Below are positions 7,933 through 15,231 of a stretch of DNA of 64,000 nt, piece by piece. The notes beneath the pieces were generated by a model. That model ran no database searches and was not told the DNA's origin. It saw only the letters and a program-made list of their open reading frames with translations. Positions within the stretch are counted from its first letter, which is position 1; every line of letters starts with the position of its first letter. This DNA comes from an uncultured Lachnospiraceae bacterium (lineage in GTDB: Bacteria > Bacillota > Clostridia > Lachnospirales > Lachnospiraceae). The DNA lies in the NCBI GenBank assembly GCA_910585295.1, contig CAJUDE010000043.1:6229-70228 (forward strand). Reading direction: 5' to 3'. A program made the translations under genes and the position numbers.

Positions 7933-8139
7933 TATAGGAAATTTATGTACTTTAACACTTCACAGTAACGCGGTATTTCCTATAAGATAAAAAAGAATGC
8001 GCACAGCGCATTCTCCGCGCGCGAGCGGATTGCGTAGCAATAAATTCCCTCTCCGCGAGCTGCGCATAATTTTGTTCTCTTATAGGAAATTTATGTACTT
8101 TAACACTTCACAGTAACGCGGTATTTCCTATAAGAGAAC
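7933..8139 (+). repeat. composite structured repeat, copy A
   Basis: Two inverted-repeat units (7933-7984 and 8074-8139) with the same interior flank a GC-rich core (about 7991-8072). Each unit has arms TATAGGAAAT / ATTTCCTATA; in the second unit the stem extends to a perfect 17 bp. The core starts with the hairpin AGAATGCGC / GCGCATTCT. The core and one unit recur at 61.57-61.72 kb with the core nearly identical. No coding potential. This fills most of the gap 7814-8179. Confidence 0.85.
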
Positions 8140-8141
8140 AA

Positions 8142-8178
8142 ATATCCCCCTGCAGCATATATTATAGCAGGGGGATAT
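8142..8178 (+). promoter_or_regulatory. hairpin masking the ylmC ribosome site
   Basis: ATATCCCCCTGC (8142-8153) pairs perfectly over 12 bp with GCAGGGGGATAT (8167-8178). The right arm carries the only purine-rich ribosome site of the next gene, whose ATG begins at 8180, so translation would need the hairpin to open. Confidence 0.6.
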
Positions 8179-8179
8179 T

Positions 8180-8425
8180 ATGCGTTTATGTGAATTAAAA
8201 GAAAAAGAAGTCATTAATATATGCAACTGTAAATGCCTGGGGTTTGTGGTGGATTTGGACATCGACCCCTGCAACGGGTGCATATTAGCCCTGATTATCC
8301 CAGGGTGTGGAAGGTGCTGGGGGCTGTTTGGGAGGGAAAATGAGAGGATTATCCCATGGAGCCAGGTGGTTAAGATTGGGCCGGATATTATTTTAGTGGA
8401 AATCCCAGACCCACCGCCGAAATAG
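8180..8425 (+). CDS. YlmC/YmxH-family sporulation-associated protein
   Basis: An 81-residue PRC-barrel-like protein of the YlmC/YmxH family found in spore formers. It begins MRLCELKEKEVINI and has the family's Cys-rich strand pattern CNCKCLGFVVDLDIDPCNGC, then IIPWSQVVKIGPDIILV. Family members are expressed during or around sporulation, but the molecular role is not known. The start codon lies directly after a hairpin that includes its ribosome site. The next gene, nrdR, has its own promoter 15 bases downstream. Confidence 0.85.
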   Translation: MRLCELKEKEVINICNCKCLGFVVDLDIDPCNGCILALIIPGCGRCWGLFGRENERIIPWSQVVKIGPDIILVEIPDPPPK

Positions 8426-8439
8426 GGCCAGAAATTTTA

Positions 8440-8468
8440 TTGACAATGAAAAAGAAGCAAGCTATACT
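8440..8468 (+). promoter_or_regulatory. sigma-A promoter for nrdR
   Basis: TTGACA (8440-8445), 17-base spacer, TATACT (8463-8468): close to consensus. Confidence 0.75.
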
Positions 8469-8508
8469 GAAAGAAAAATAAGAATGTGCAATGCGAGGGG
8501 GGGGTTCC

Positions 8509-8961
8509 ATGAAATGTCCGTTTTGCAGCAGCGAAAATACACGTGTGATTGACTCAAGGCCTGCGGATGATAATTATTCCATCCGCAGGAGAAGGCTTTG
8601 CGATGACTGCGGGAAACGCTTTACCACTTATGAGAAGGTTGAGACGATACCTTTAATCGTAATCAAGAAAGATAATAACCGTCAGCAGTACGACCGGGCC
8701 AAAGTAGAAGCCGGGATTTTGCGCGCCTGCCATAAACGTCCAGTTTCAGTGGATAATATTAATCAATTGGTAGACACTGTGGAAGTGGAGGTTTTTAATC
8801 GGGAAGAAAAAGAAATTTCCAGTTCCGAGATAGGGGAGATTGTAATGGATAAGCTGCAGGAGTTGGATCCGGTGGCGTATGTAAGGTTTGCATCCGTGTA
8901 TCGGGAGTTCAAAGATGTCAATACATTTATGGACGAGCTGAAAAAAATATTGGATAAATAG
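8509..8961 (+). CDS. nrdR: transcriptional repressor NrdR
   Basis: Zinc-binding, ATP-cone repressor of ribonucleotide reductase genes. Length is 150 residues, as usual. The N-terminal zinc ribbon has Cys3, Cys6, Cys31 and Cys34, with RRRRLCDDCGKRFTTYE typical of the family. The ATP-cone begins at VIKKDNNRQQYDRAKVE. The start at 8509 was chosen because GAGGGGGG precedes it and because the family begins MKCPFC. No NrdR boxes or nrd genes are visible in this window. Confidence 0.97.
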   Translation: MKCPFCSSENTRVIDSRPADDNYSIRRRRLCDDCGKRFTTYEKVETIPLIVIKKDNNRQQYDRAKVEAGILRACHKRPVSVDNINQLVDTVEVEVFNREEKEISSSEIGEIVMDKLQELDPVAYVRFASVYREFKDVNTFMDELKKILDK

Positions 8962-9039
8962 CCTAATACAGTGGACAATAAGTTTCTGGCGCCTTGGCTT
9001 AATAGGCGCTAAAGACTACACGAACAGGAGAAGGGCAGG

Positions 9040-9537
9040 ATGTTGAGGAGATTTTACCCAAATGAGTATTTGGATTCTGCGTACCAGATTGAGTTTGGCC
9101 GGTTATATCAAGAAGGGTACCGGGGAATTATTTTTGATGTGGACAATACATTGGTACCCCATGGGGCGCCGGCGGATAAACGCGCAAAGGAGCTGTTTTC
9201 CCATTTAAAGGGGATGGGATACCAATGCTGCCTGTTGTCAAACAATAAGGAACCAAGGGTGAAGATGTTCAACGACCAAGTGCAGGTGCAGTATATTTTC
9301 AAAGCGGGCAAGCCGAAAGTTTCTGGATATAAGCGCGCAATGGAGCTAATGGGTACGGATAAAAGCAACACGCTCTTTGTTGGCGACCAGATATTTACAG
9401 ACGTGTATGGGGCGAACCGGGCGGGCATCCGCACGATTTTGACTAAGCCTATCCATCCCAAGGAAGAAGTTCAAATTGTATTAAAGCGGTATTTGGAAAA
9501 AATAGTGCTGTTTTTTTACCACAGGGGCAAGCGGTGA
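9040..9537 (+). CDS. YqeG-family HAD phosphatase
   Basis: A 165-residue HAD-type hydrolase of the YqeG/PGP-like family, related to phosphatidylglycerophosphate phosphatase GEP4. Motif I is IIFDVDNTLVPHG, with nucleophile Asp in DVDNT; motif II is LLSNN; the motif III lysine is in AGKPK; motif IV is VGDQIFTDVYGANRAG. GGAGAAGG precedes the ATG. Its end overlaps the extended open frame of rpiB by a few bases. The physiological substrate is not certain. Confidence 0.88.
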   Translation: MLRRFYPNEYLDSAYQIEFGRLYQEGYRGIIFDVDNTLVPHGAPADKRAKELFSHLKGMGYQCCLLSNNKEPRVKMFNDQVQVQYIFKAGKPKVSGYKRAMELMGTDKSNTLFVGDQIFTDVYGANRAGIRTILTKPIHPKEEVQIVLKRYLEKIVLFFYHRGKR

Positions 9538-9566
9538 AAAACTGGCTTGTAAAGGAGGAAAATAAA

Positions 9567-10007
9567 TTGAAAATAGCAATTGGGAATGACCATGCGGCAA
9601 CAGATATGAAGAGGGAGATTATCGAATTTGTAGAGGGGCTGGGGCATGAAACCATTAATTTTGGGACAGATGGCTATGAAAGCTGTGATTACCCGCTTTT
9701 TGGGGAAAAAGTGGGGCGGGCTGTGGCATCTGGGGAGGCAGACTGCGGAATTTTGATTTGCGGGACAGGGGTTGGGATTTCCCTGGCGGCAAATAAAGTG
9801 AAAGGGATTCGCTGCGGCGTATGCTCTGACACTACAACTGCCCATTTGATTAAAGAGCATAATAATGCCAATATTATTGCGTTCGGCACAAGGATTGTGG
9901 GCAGCGAGAAGGCAAAAGATATTGTGAGGGCATATCTGGAAGCGGAATTTTTGGGCGGCAGGCACCAGCAGAGGGTTGATATGATTATGGACATTGAAAG
10001 GCGGTAG
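9567..10007 (+). CDS. rpiB: ribose-5-phosphate isomerase B
   Basis: Interconverts ribose 5-phosphate and ribulose 5-phosphate in the pentose phosphate pathway. The 146 residues begin KIAIGNDHAA, with the catalytic region CGILICGTGVGISLAANK (active-site Cys) and GIRCGVCSD, then the ring-opening residues in AHLIKEHNNANI. The start is TTG at 9567 with AAGGAGG at good distance; an upstream GTG at 9534 lacks a ribosome site. An RpiB-like allose-phosphate isomerase is an unlikely alternative. Confidence 0.93.
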   Translation: MKIAIGNDHAATDMKREIIEFVEGLGHETINFGTDGYESCDYPLFGEKVGRAVASGEADCGILICGTGVGISLAANKVKGIRCGVCSDTTTAHLIKEHNNANIIAFGTRIVGSEKAKDIVRAYLEAEFLGGRHQQRVDMIMDIERR

Positions 10008-10022
10008 GGCAGGAAAAAAAAG

Positions 10023-10051
10023 GTTGAAAAATCTGCTATTATAGTATAGAA
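10023..10051 (+). promoter_or_regulatory. candidate promoter for efp
   Basis: TTGAAA (10023-10028), 17-base spacer, TAGAAT near 10046-10051. Confidence 0.45.
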
Positions 10052-10106
10052 TGTAGGAAGCACAAGGGCGGATTGCGCCCAGATGTAATTTAAGGAGGAA
10101 ACTCGA

Positions 10107-10664
10107 ATGATTTCAGCAGGAGATTTTAGAAACGGCATTACGATCGAATTAGATAATAATATTTTCCAGATTATTGAATTTCAGCATGTAAAGCCAGGGA
10201 AAGGTGCAGCATTTGTCAGGACAAAGTTAAAAAATATTAAGAACGGCGGTATTGTGGAACGGACGTTCCGCCCCACTGAGAAATGCCCTCAGGCGCGCAT
10301 TGACAGGGCGGACATGCAGTATTTGTATTCCGATGGGGATTTGTTCCATTTTATGGATGTTGAGTCTTATGAGCAAATCGCGTTGGATGCGGAGGCCATT
10401 GGAGATGCCTTGAAATTTGTCAAAGAGAATGAAATGGTGAAAATGTGTTCCCATAACGGAAGTGTGTTTGCCGTAGAACCGCCTTTGTTTGTGGAATTGA
10501 AGATTACAGAGACAGAGCCTGGCTTTAAAGGCGACACTGCAACAGGCGCGACCAAGCCGGCAGTTGTGGAGACAGGGGCAACCGTGTATGTGCCGTTGTT
10601 TGTAGACCAGGAAGACACCATTAAAATTGACACAAGGACCGGCGAGTACCTTTCCAGGGTCTAG
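10107..10664 (+). CDS. efp: translation elongation factor P
   Basis: Relieves ribosome stalling at proline runs. The 185 residues show the three-domain EF-P layout: KOW-like N-terminal domain with the tip loop VKPGKGAAF (Lys32), a central OB domain with TFRPTEKCPQARIDRADMQYLY, and a C-terminal OB domain ending IKIDTRTGEYLSRV. AAGGAGG precedes the ATG. No EpmA/EpmB-type modification gene is nearby, as expected for Firmicutes, which modify this loop differently or not at all. Confidence 0.97.
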   Translation: MISAGDFRNGITIELDNNIFQIIEFQHVKPGKGAAFVRTKLKNIKNGGIVERTFRPTEKCPQARIDRADMQYLYSDGDLFHFMDVESYEQIALDAEAIGDALKFVKENEMVKMCSHNGSVFAVEPPLFVELKITETEPGFKGDTATGATKPAVVETGATVYVPLFVDQEDTIKIDTRTGEYLSRV

Positions 10665-10696
10665 TGGAACAGCCAGCAGCTATGCTGCGAATAATA

Positions 10697-10724
10697 TTTT
10701 ATGCCCCGTCAGCGTTGCTGCGGG
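10697..10724. terminator. bidirectional terminator between efp and the AraC gene
   Basis: ATGCCCCG and CGGGGTAT with inner CAGC/GCTG form a hairpin between converging genes. It could stop transcription from both sides; it overlaps the last codons of the AraC-family gene. Confidence 0.55.
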
Positions 10725-11620
10725 GTATTTGGCTTTTCAGAAAGCATTCGTATGGAGAGGGAATATTCTGAGGGGGTCATCCCCGTTAATTTCTTAAACT
10801 GCCGGGAAAAATAGTGGATGGAAGTATAGCCCAGTGAATCCGCAATTTGTGTAAAATTCATGTTTTGTTCCCGGATCATTTCTTTTGCCCGCGCAATTTT
10901 CATGCGGGAAAAATACTCAATGATGCCACAGCCGCATTTGTTGTGGAACAGCCGTTGGAGCTGGGAGGCGCCAATTAGGTTCTCACGGCAGATTTGGTCA
11001 ATGGAAAGGGCCGAAGAGAGGCGAGCCTCCATGTAAGAGCGGATATGGAGGAAGGTTTCTTCATCCTGTTTTAACTTTATAGATTTAGTAAGCTGTTTGC
11101 CGACAGTCGGCATAGTGCCTTTCCGGTATAAAGAAATCAGGAAATGCTCCAGGGAAAGCTGTATCATTTGTTCTGCGCCGGGGCATTGCCTGGGGTTGCC
11201 AAAGAGTTGGCTGGTGTAGGGGTTATCCAATGGGGTCAGGAAGGCGTCCCCAGCTTCTGAGAGGATGGCGGCCAGGAGGCTGCGCTCCGTCTCTTCCAGG
11301 CGCAATATTTTATCTTCAAAAAATTGCATGGCGGGGGAATGGCATACAAAGGAAATGACCACAAGGTTGGGCGCAATGGAGCCATTGGTGGCTACCGAGT
11401 GGAATTGGCGGGGCTTGTGGAAAATAATGCTCCCTTTTTCCAGGGTGTAGCCATGGCTGCCGGCAGTGACCGTCACTTCCCCTTTATCCACGCAGAGGAA
11501 CTCCCAGAAATCATGGGATTCCCCTTCAAATATGAAATCTTTCCCATATTCAAAATAATGTATTGTGACAATTTGCGGGATATCAAATAATTTGGCAAGG
11601 GGGTATTTATAAAATTCCAT
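10709..11620 (-). CDS. AraC-family transcriptional regulator with cupin sensor
   Basis: A 303-residue regulator. The N-terminal half looks like a cupin sugar-sensing domain (HDFWEFLCVDKGEVTV, GYTLEKGSIIFHKPRQFHSV). The C-terminal 100 residues are two helix-turn-helices, with ASQLQRLFHNKCGCGIIEYF and the AraC signature FTQIADSLGYTSIHYFSRQFKKLTGMTPSEY. It is transcribed away from the nucleotidyltransferase/kinase operon. Direct repeats in the shared intergenic region are its likely operator. The inducer is probably a sugar of that pathway, an inference from gene order. Confidence 0.92.
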   Translation of the reverse strand: MEFYKYPLAKLFDIPQIVTIHYFEYGKDFIFEGESHDFWEFLCVDKGEVTVTAGSHGYTLEKGSIIFHKPRQFHSVATNGSIAPNLVVISFVCHSPAMQFFEDKILRLEETERSLLAAILSEAGDAFLTPLDNPYTSQLFGNPRQCPGAEQMIQLSLEHFLISLYRKGTMPTVGKQLTKSIKLKQDEETFLHIRSYMEARLSSALSIDQICRENLIGASQLQRLFHNKCGCGIIEYFSRMKIARAKEMIREQNMNFTQIADSLGYTSIHYFSRQFKKLTGMTPSEYSLSIRMLSEKPNTPQQR

Positions 11621-11680
11621 AGAAGTTCCTTTCTGGCGTGTTGTAAAATAATAGAAAATCCTTCTCTATTTTAACATATA

Positions 11681-11711
11681 ATTGTGCAAAAAAGTAAAAT
11701 TATTGTGCAAA
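11681..11711 (+). promoter_or_regulatory. direct-repeat operator candidate for the AraC regulator
   Basis: ATTGTGCAAA occurs at 11681-11690 and again at 11702-11711, spaced 21 bases start to start, two helical turns. The second copy covers the expected -35 region of the rightward promoter, as in class II AraC activation. Confidence 0.6.
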
Positions 11712-11729
11712 TACAGAATATTTTTTTTG

Positions 11730-11735
11730 TATTAT
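11730..11735 (+). promoter_or_regulatory. -10 box of the nucleotidyltransferase/kinase operon
   Basis: TATTAT with no consensus -35 box at the proper distance, consistent with an activator-dependent promoter. Confidence 0.4.
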
Positions 11736-11786
11736 CATGGAATGCATAGAGAAAGAAATCAGGTGGAATTCAGGAGGATTGGAATT

Positions 11787-12701
11787 ATGAAAAAACCAGC
11801 ATTAGTGATTTTGGCAGCAGGCATGGGGAGCCGTTATGGCGGCCTGAAACAGATTGACCCAGTGGACCAGCAGGGGCATATTATCATTGATTTTTCCATT
11901 TATGACGCAATGGAAGCAGGGTTTGAAAAAGTTGTATTTATTATTAAGAAAGCCAACGAGGAAGCATTTAAAGAGAGTATTGGCAACCGGGTCTCTGAAA
12001 AAATGCAGGTAGAATACGTGTACCAGGAATTGGATAAGCTCCCTTCGGGGCATCGGGTGCCAGAAGGCAGGGAAAAGCCGTTTGGCACAGGCCATGCCAT
12101 TCTGTGCTGTAAGGAAGTGCTGGATGGGCCTTTTGCAGTAATTAACGCAGACGATTATTATGGGAAGCATGCCTATAAAGAAATTTATGGCTACCTTACC
12201 AGCCATCAGGACGATGGGAAATACCGTTATGCCATGGTTGGGTATGATTTAAAAAATACGCTGACCGAGCATGGGCATGTTGCAAGGGGGATCTGTGAGA
12301 CAGATGGGGAAGGGTTTTTGGCAAAAATCTGCGAGCGCACCCATATTGAAAAACGAGGGGACCAGGCTGTGTACACGGAAGATGGCGGCGCAACCTGGAC
12401 GGAAATTCCAATGGACAGCACAGTCTCTATGAATATCTGGGGATTTTCTGAAAGTGTTTTAAAAGAGTTAGAAACTGGGTTTGAGGCATTCCTGAAAGAA
12501 GAACTGCCAGCGAACCCGTTAAAGGCAGAGTACTATTTGCCTATGGCGGTGGATAAGATGCTGCAGGAAGGCAAGGCAAGCGTGCAAGTGCTGAATTCCC
12601 GTGACAAATGGTTCGGCGTTACTTATAAGGAAGATAAACAAGCTGTGGTGGAAGCCCTTGCAGGGCTGAAAAGCCAAGGGTTGTACCCAGAAGAGTTTTA
12701 A
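11787..12701 (+). CDS. sugar-1-phosphate nucleotidyltransferase
   Basis: A 304-residue enzyme predicted to couple an NTP to a sugar 1-phosphate. The N-terminal pyrophosphorylase motif is ALVILAAGMGSRYGGLKQ, with PFGTGHAIL and FAVINADDYYG (metal-binding Asp) following, as in GlmU/RfbA-type Rossmann transferases. No left-handed beta-helix follows, so it has no acyltransferase half. CAGGAGG precedes the ATG at 11787; longer upstream extensions lack one. It lies 30 bases before a NahK-like kinase, so it probably activates the GlcNAc/GalNAc 1-phosphate the kinase makes. The nucleotide used cannot be read from sequence. Confidence 0.85.
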   Translation: MKKPALVILAAGMGSRYGGLKQIDPVDQQGHIIIDFSIYDAMEAGFEKVVFIIKKANEEAFKESIGNRVSEKMQVEYVYQELDKLPSGHRVPEGREKPFGTGHAILCCKEVLDGPFAVINADDYYGKHAYKEIYGYLTSHQDDGKYRYAMVGYDLKNTLTEHGHVARGICETDGEGFLAKICERTHIEKRGDQAVYTEDGGATWTEIPMDSTVSMNIWGFSESVLKELETGFEAFLKEELPANPLKAEYYLPMAVDKMLQEGKASVQVLNSRDKWFGVTYKEDKQAVVEALAGLKSQGLYPEEF

Positions 12702-12731
12702 GGTTGTTTGGAAGGGACAGAAGGAGAAGAT

Positions 12732-13835
12732 ATGGAAGAAAAGGAGATGCTAGGGCTGGCAGAGAAGGCAGCCCAGCAATTTGAACTGGCAGGGGAAGCA
12801 AAAAGCATACGCCCTTATGGAAGTGGGCATATTAATGATACATTCCTGGTAGAGGGGGAGAGGGGCTATATCCTGCAGAGGATGAACCGCAGCATATTTA
12901 CAAGCCCAGAGGAAGTAATGGAAAATATCGTGGGCGTGACCACGTTCTTAAAGGATAAGATTGCAAGTGCAGGGGGGGATGTGCTGCGGGAAACGCTGAC
13001 TGTCATCCCCACCAAAGAGAATCTTCCTTTTTACCTGGACGCACAGGGGGAATACTGGCGGATGTATTATTTGATTGAGGGCGCGGTGAGCTATGACCGG
13101 GTGGAGCATGAGAAGGATTTCTATGAAAGCGCCCTGGCATTTGGCAATTTCCAGCAGTTGCTGTCAGATTATCCAGCGGCCACCCTCCATGAGACAATCC
13201 CTGGGTTCCACGACACGAAGGCAAGGTACGAGGTGTTTTTGAAGGCAGTGGAAGAGGACGCCTGCGGCAGGGCAAAATATGCAGCAGAAGAAATTGAGTT
13301 TTTCCGTTCACGCAAAGAGACGGCATGCGTGCTTGGGGAGTTGCTGGCGGCAGGAAAAATGCCTTTGCGGGTGACCCATAATGACACGAAGCTGAACAAT
13401 ATTATGGTGGACCAAGAAACTGGAAAAGGGATTTGCGTGATTGACCTTGACACAGTGATGCCTGGGCTTGCAGTGAATGATTTTGGGGATGCCATCCGCT
13501 TTGGCGCAAGCACAGGGGAAGAGGATGAAACAGATTTGTCAAAGGTAAGCTGTGACTTGCGGTTGTTCCGTATTTATACAGAAGGCTTCCTCAAAGGATG
13601 CAATGGGAATTTAACAGATATGGAAATTGCCATGCTCCCTATGGGGGCAAAGGTTATGACATATGAAAATGGCATCCGTTTTCTGACCGATTTCCTAAAA
13701 GGGGATGTTTATTTTAAAATCCATCGGGAGAACCATAACCTGGACCGCTGCCGTACCCAAATGAAGCTGGTGGCGGACATGGAGGAAAAGTGGGGGGAAT
13801 TGGAGAAAATTGTCCAGTCCTGTGCAAAACAATAG
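12732..13835 (+). CDS. N-acetylhexosamine 1-kinase-like protein (NahK/LnpB type)
   Basis: An aminoglycoside-phosphotransferase-fold kinase of 367 residues. The catalytic loop LRVTHNDTKLNNIM has the HxDxxxxN pattern, and the metal-binding motif is VIDLDTVMPG. The N-terminal part (YGSGHINDTFLV, YILQRMN) matches NahK-like anomeric kinases that make GlcNAc or GalNAc 1-phosphate in lacto-N-biose metabolism. The start at 12732 follows AAGGAG. Its neighbours, a nucleotidyltransferase and galE, are the partners expected of that pathway. The phosphorylase LnpA is not in the window. A homoserine- or choline-kinase-like role is less likely. Confidence 0.78.
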   Translation: MEEKEMLGLAEKAAQQFELAGEAKSIRPYGSGHINDTFLVEGERGYILQRMNRSIFTSPEEVMENIVGVTTFLKDKIASAGGDVLRETLTVIPTKENLPFYLDAQGEYWRMYYLIEGAVSYDRVEHEKDFYESALAFGNFQQLLSDYPAATLHETIPGFHDTKARYEVFLKAVEEDACGRAKYAAEEIEFFRSRKETACVLGELLAAGKMPLRVTHNDTKLNNIMVDQETGKGICVIDLDTVMPGLAVNDFGDAIRFGASTGEEDETDLSKVSCDLRLFRIYTEGFLKGCNGNLTDMEIAMLPMGAKVMTYENGIRFLTDFLKGDVYFKIHRENHNLDRCRTQMKLVADMEEKWGELEKIVQSCAKQ

Positions 13836-13848
13836 TATTTTTGTGGCT

Positions 13849-13909
13849 CTGGCGCCAAAGGGTAGCTTAGGGCTGCCAGTAAAATGGGGCAGCGGTTTTT
13901 TGGCGCCAG
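13849..13909 (+). terminator. nested hairpin terminator after the kinase gene
   Basis: A perfect 11-bp outer stem (13849-13859 with 13899-13909) encloses GCTGCC / GGCAGC. TCTTTGTTTT follows. Confidence 0.65.
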
Positions 13910-13938
13910 GTCTTTGTTTTAAATTTTACTAAAATAAT

Positions 13939-13985
13939 AGTAAAATAAAAATAGTATTTACTAAACCATGGGAATGTGCTATACT
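13939..13985 (+). promoter_or_regulatory. galE promoter with overlapping inverted repeat
   Basis: TTTACT (13957-13962), 17 bases, TATACT (13980-13985). TAGTAAA and TTTACTA arms overlap the -35 box and could bind a repressor. Confidence 0.55.
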
Positions 13986-14078
13986 GTCCCTGAAGGAGAG
14001 GCTCTGGGTGCAGTTCCTTTCTGGCTTTGGCAGTGACACACATGTAATGTGCGCAAATTATGATAGGAGGTAAGAATT

Positions 14079-15095
14079 ATGGCAATTTTGGTAACAGGCG
14101 GGGCAGGTTATATTGGAAGCCACACATGCATTGAATTAATCCATGCAGGGTACGATGTGGTAGTGGTAGATAACCTGGTGAATTCCAGTGAAGAGGCAGT
14201 CAAAAGGGTAGAAAAAATTACTGGCGCAAAGGTGCCGTTTTATCAGGTGGATATCCTGGATGCGTCGGCATTGGGGGAAGTATTTGACAAAGAGAACATT
14301 GACAGCGTGATCCATTTTGCAGGTTTGAAAGCAGTAGGCGAGTCTGTGCAGAAGCCTTTGGAATATTATCATAACAACATTACTGGGACATTGATTTTGT
14401 GCGACGTAATGCGCAGCCATGGAGTGAAAAACATAATTTTCTCCTCCTCCGCAACGGTGTATGGCGACCCTGCCATTATCCCAATCACAGAGGAATGCCC
14501 CAAAGGCCAGATTACTAATCCTTATGGGCAGACTAAGGGCATGCTTGAGCAGATATTGACGGATTTCCATGTGGCAGACCCAGAGTGGAATGTGGTATTG
14601 CTCCGCTATTTCAACCCAATTGGCGCCCATGAGAGCGGGACGATTGGCGAGGACCCGAAGGGGATCCCAAATAACCTGGTTCCTTATATCGCCCAGGTAG
14701 CAGTAGGCAAACTGAAATGCCTTGGCGTGTTTGGGGATGATTACGATACCCCGGACGGGACAGGCGTGCGCGATTACATCCATGTGGTTGACCTGGCAAA
14801 AGGGCATGTAAAGGCGCTTAAGAAAATTGAAGATAAATCTGGCGTAACCATATATAACTTGGGGACTGGGAATGGCTACAGTGTTTTGGATGTGGTGAAA
14901 GCATATGAAAAGGCTTGCGGGAAGCCAATCCCATATGAAATTAAACCAAGAAGGGCTGGGGACATTGCAACCTGTTATGCAGACGCTTCCAAAGCAAAAG
15001 AAGAGTTAGGATGGGAGGCAGAATTTGGCATTGACAGGATGTGCGAAGATTCCTGGAGGTGGCAAAGCATGAACCCAGATGGGTACCGCAGCTAA
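14079..15095 (+). CDS. galE: UDP-glucose 4-epimerase
   Basis: Interconverts UDP-glucose and UDP-galactose, and in many gut bacteria also UDP-GlcNAc and UDP-GalNAc. The 338 residues match the family. The NAD-binding motif is VTGGAGYIGSHT; the catalytic Ser-Tyr-Lys set lies in FSSSATVYG and NPYGQTKGMLEQ; the C-terminal substrate region includes GTGVRDYIHVVDLAKGH. TAGGAGG precedes the ATG. It has its own promoter but lies next to the nucleotidyltransferase and kinase genes, so it probably serves the same hexose(amine) pathway. Confidence 0.97.
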   Translation: MAILVTGGAGYIGSHTCIELIHAGYDVVVVDNLVNSSEEAVKRVEKITGAKVPFYQVDILDASALGEVFDKENIDSVIHFAGLKAVGESVQKPLEYYHNNITGTLILCDVMRSHGVKNIIFSSSATVYGDPAIIPITEECPKGQITNPYGQTKGMLEQILTDFHVADPEWNVVLLRYFNPIGAHESGTIGEDPKGIPNNLVPYIAQVAVGKLKCLGVFGDDYDTPDGTGVRDYIHVVDLAKGHVKALKKIEDKSGVTIYNLGTGNGYSVLDVVKAYEKACGKPIPYEIKPRRAGDIATCYADASKAKEELGWEAEFGIDRMCEDSWRWQSMNPDGYRS

Positions 15096-15115
15096 TATAG
15101 GATAAGTTTGTAAAG

Positions 15116-15154
15116 AATAAGGCAGAACCTTGCAGCGCAGGGCCCTGCCTTATT
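15116..15154 (+). terminator. terminator after galE
   Basis: AATAAGGCAG (15116-15125) pairs with CTGCCTTATT (15145-15154), followed by a T-rich run. A partial repeat motif TATAGGAAAT follows at 15160-15169. Confidence 0.65.
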
Positions 15155-15231
15155 TTATCTATAGGAAATACCTTGTCACGTTAAAGCGTGAAAATGCCTT
15201 CCTAGTATGCTTGGCGCTTTGGGAGGGGCTT

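Noticed and set aside
7933..8139. Repeated palindromes as a CRISPR array
   Set aside because: Only two spaced units with long complex palindromes, no regular spacers, and no cas genes in the window.
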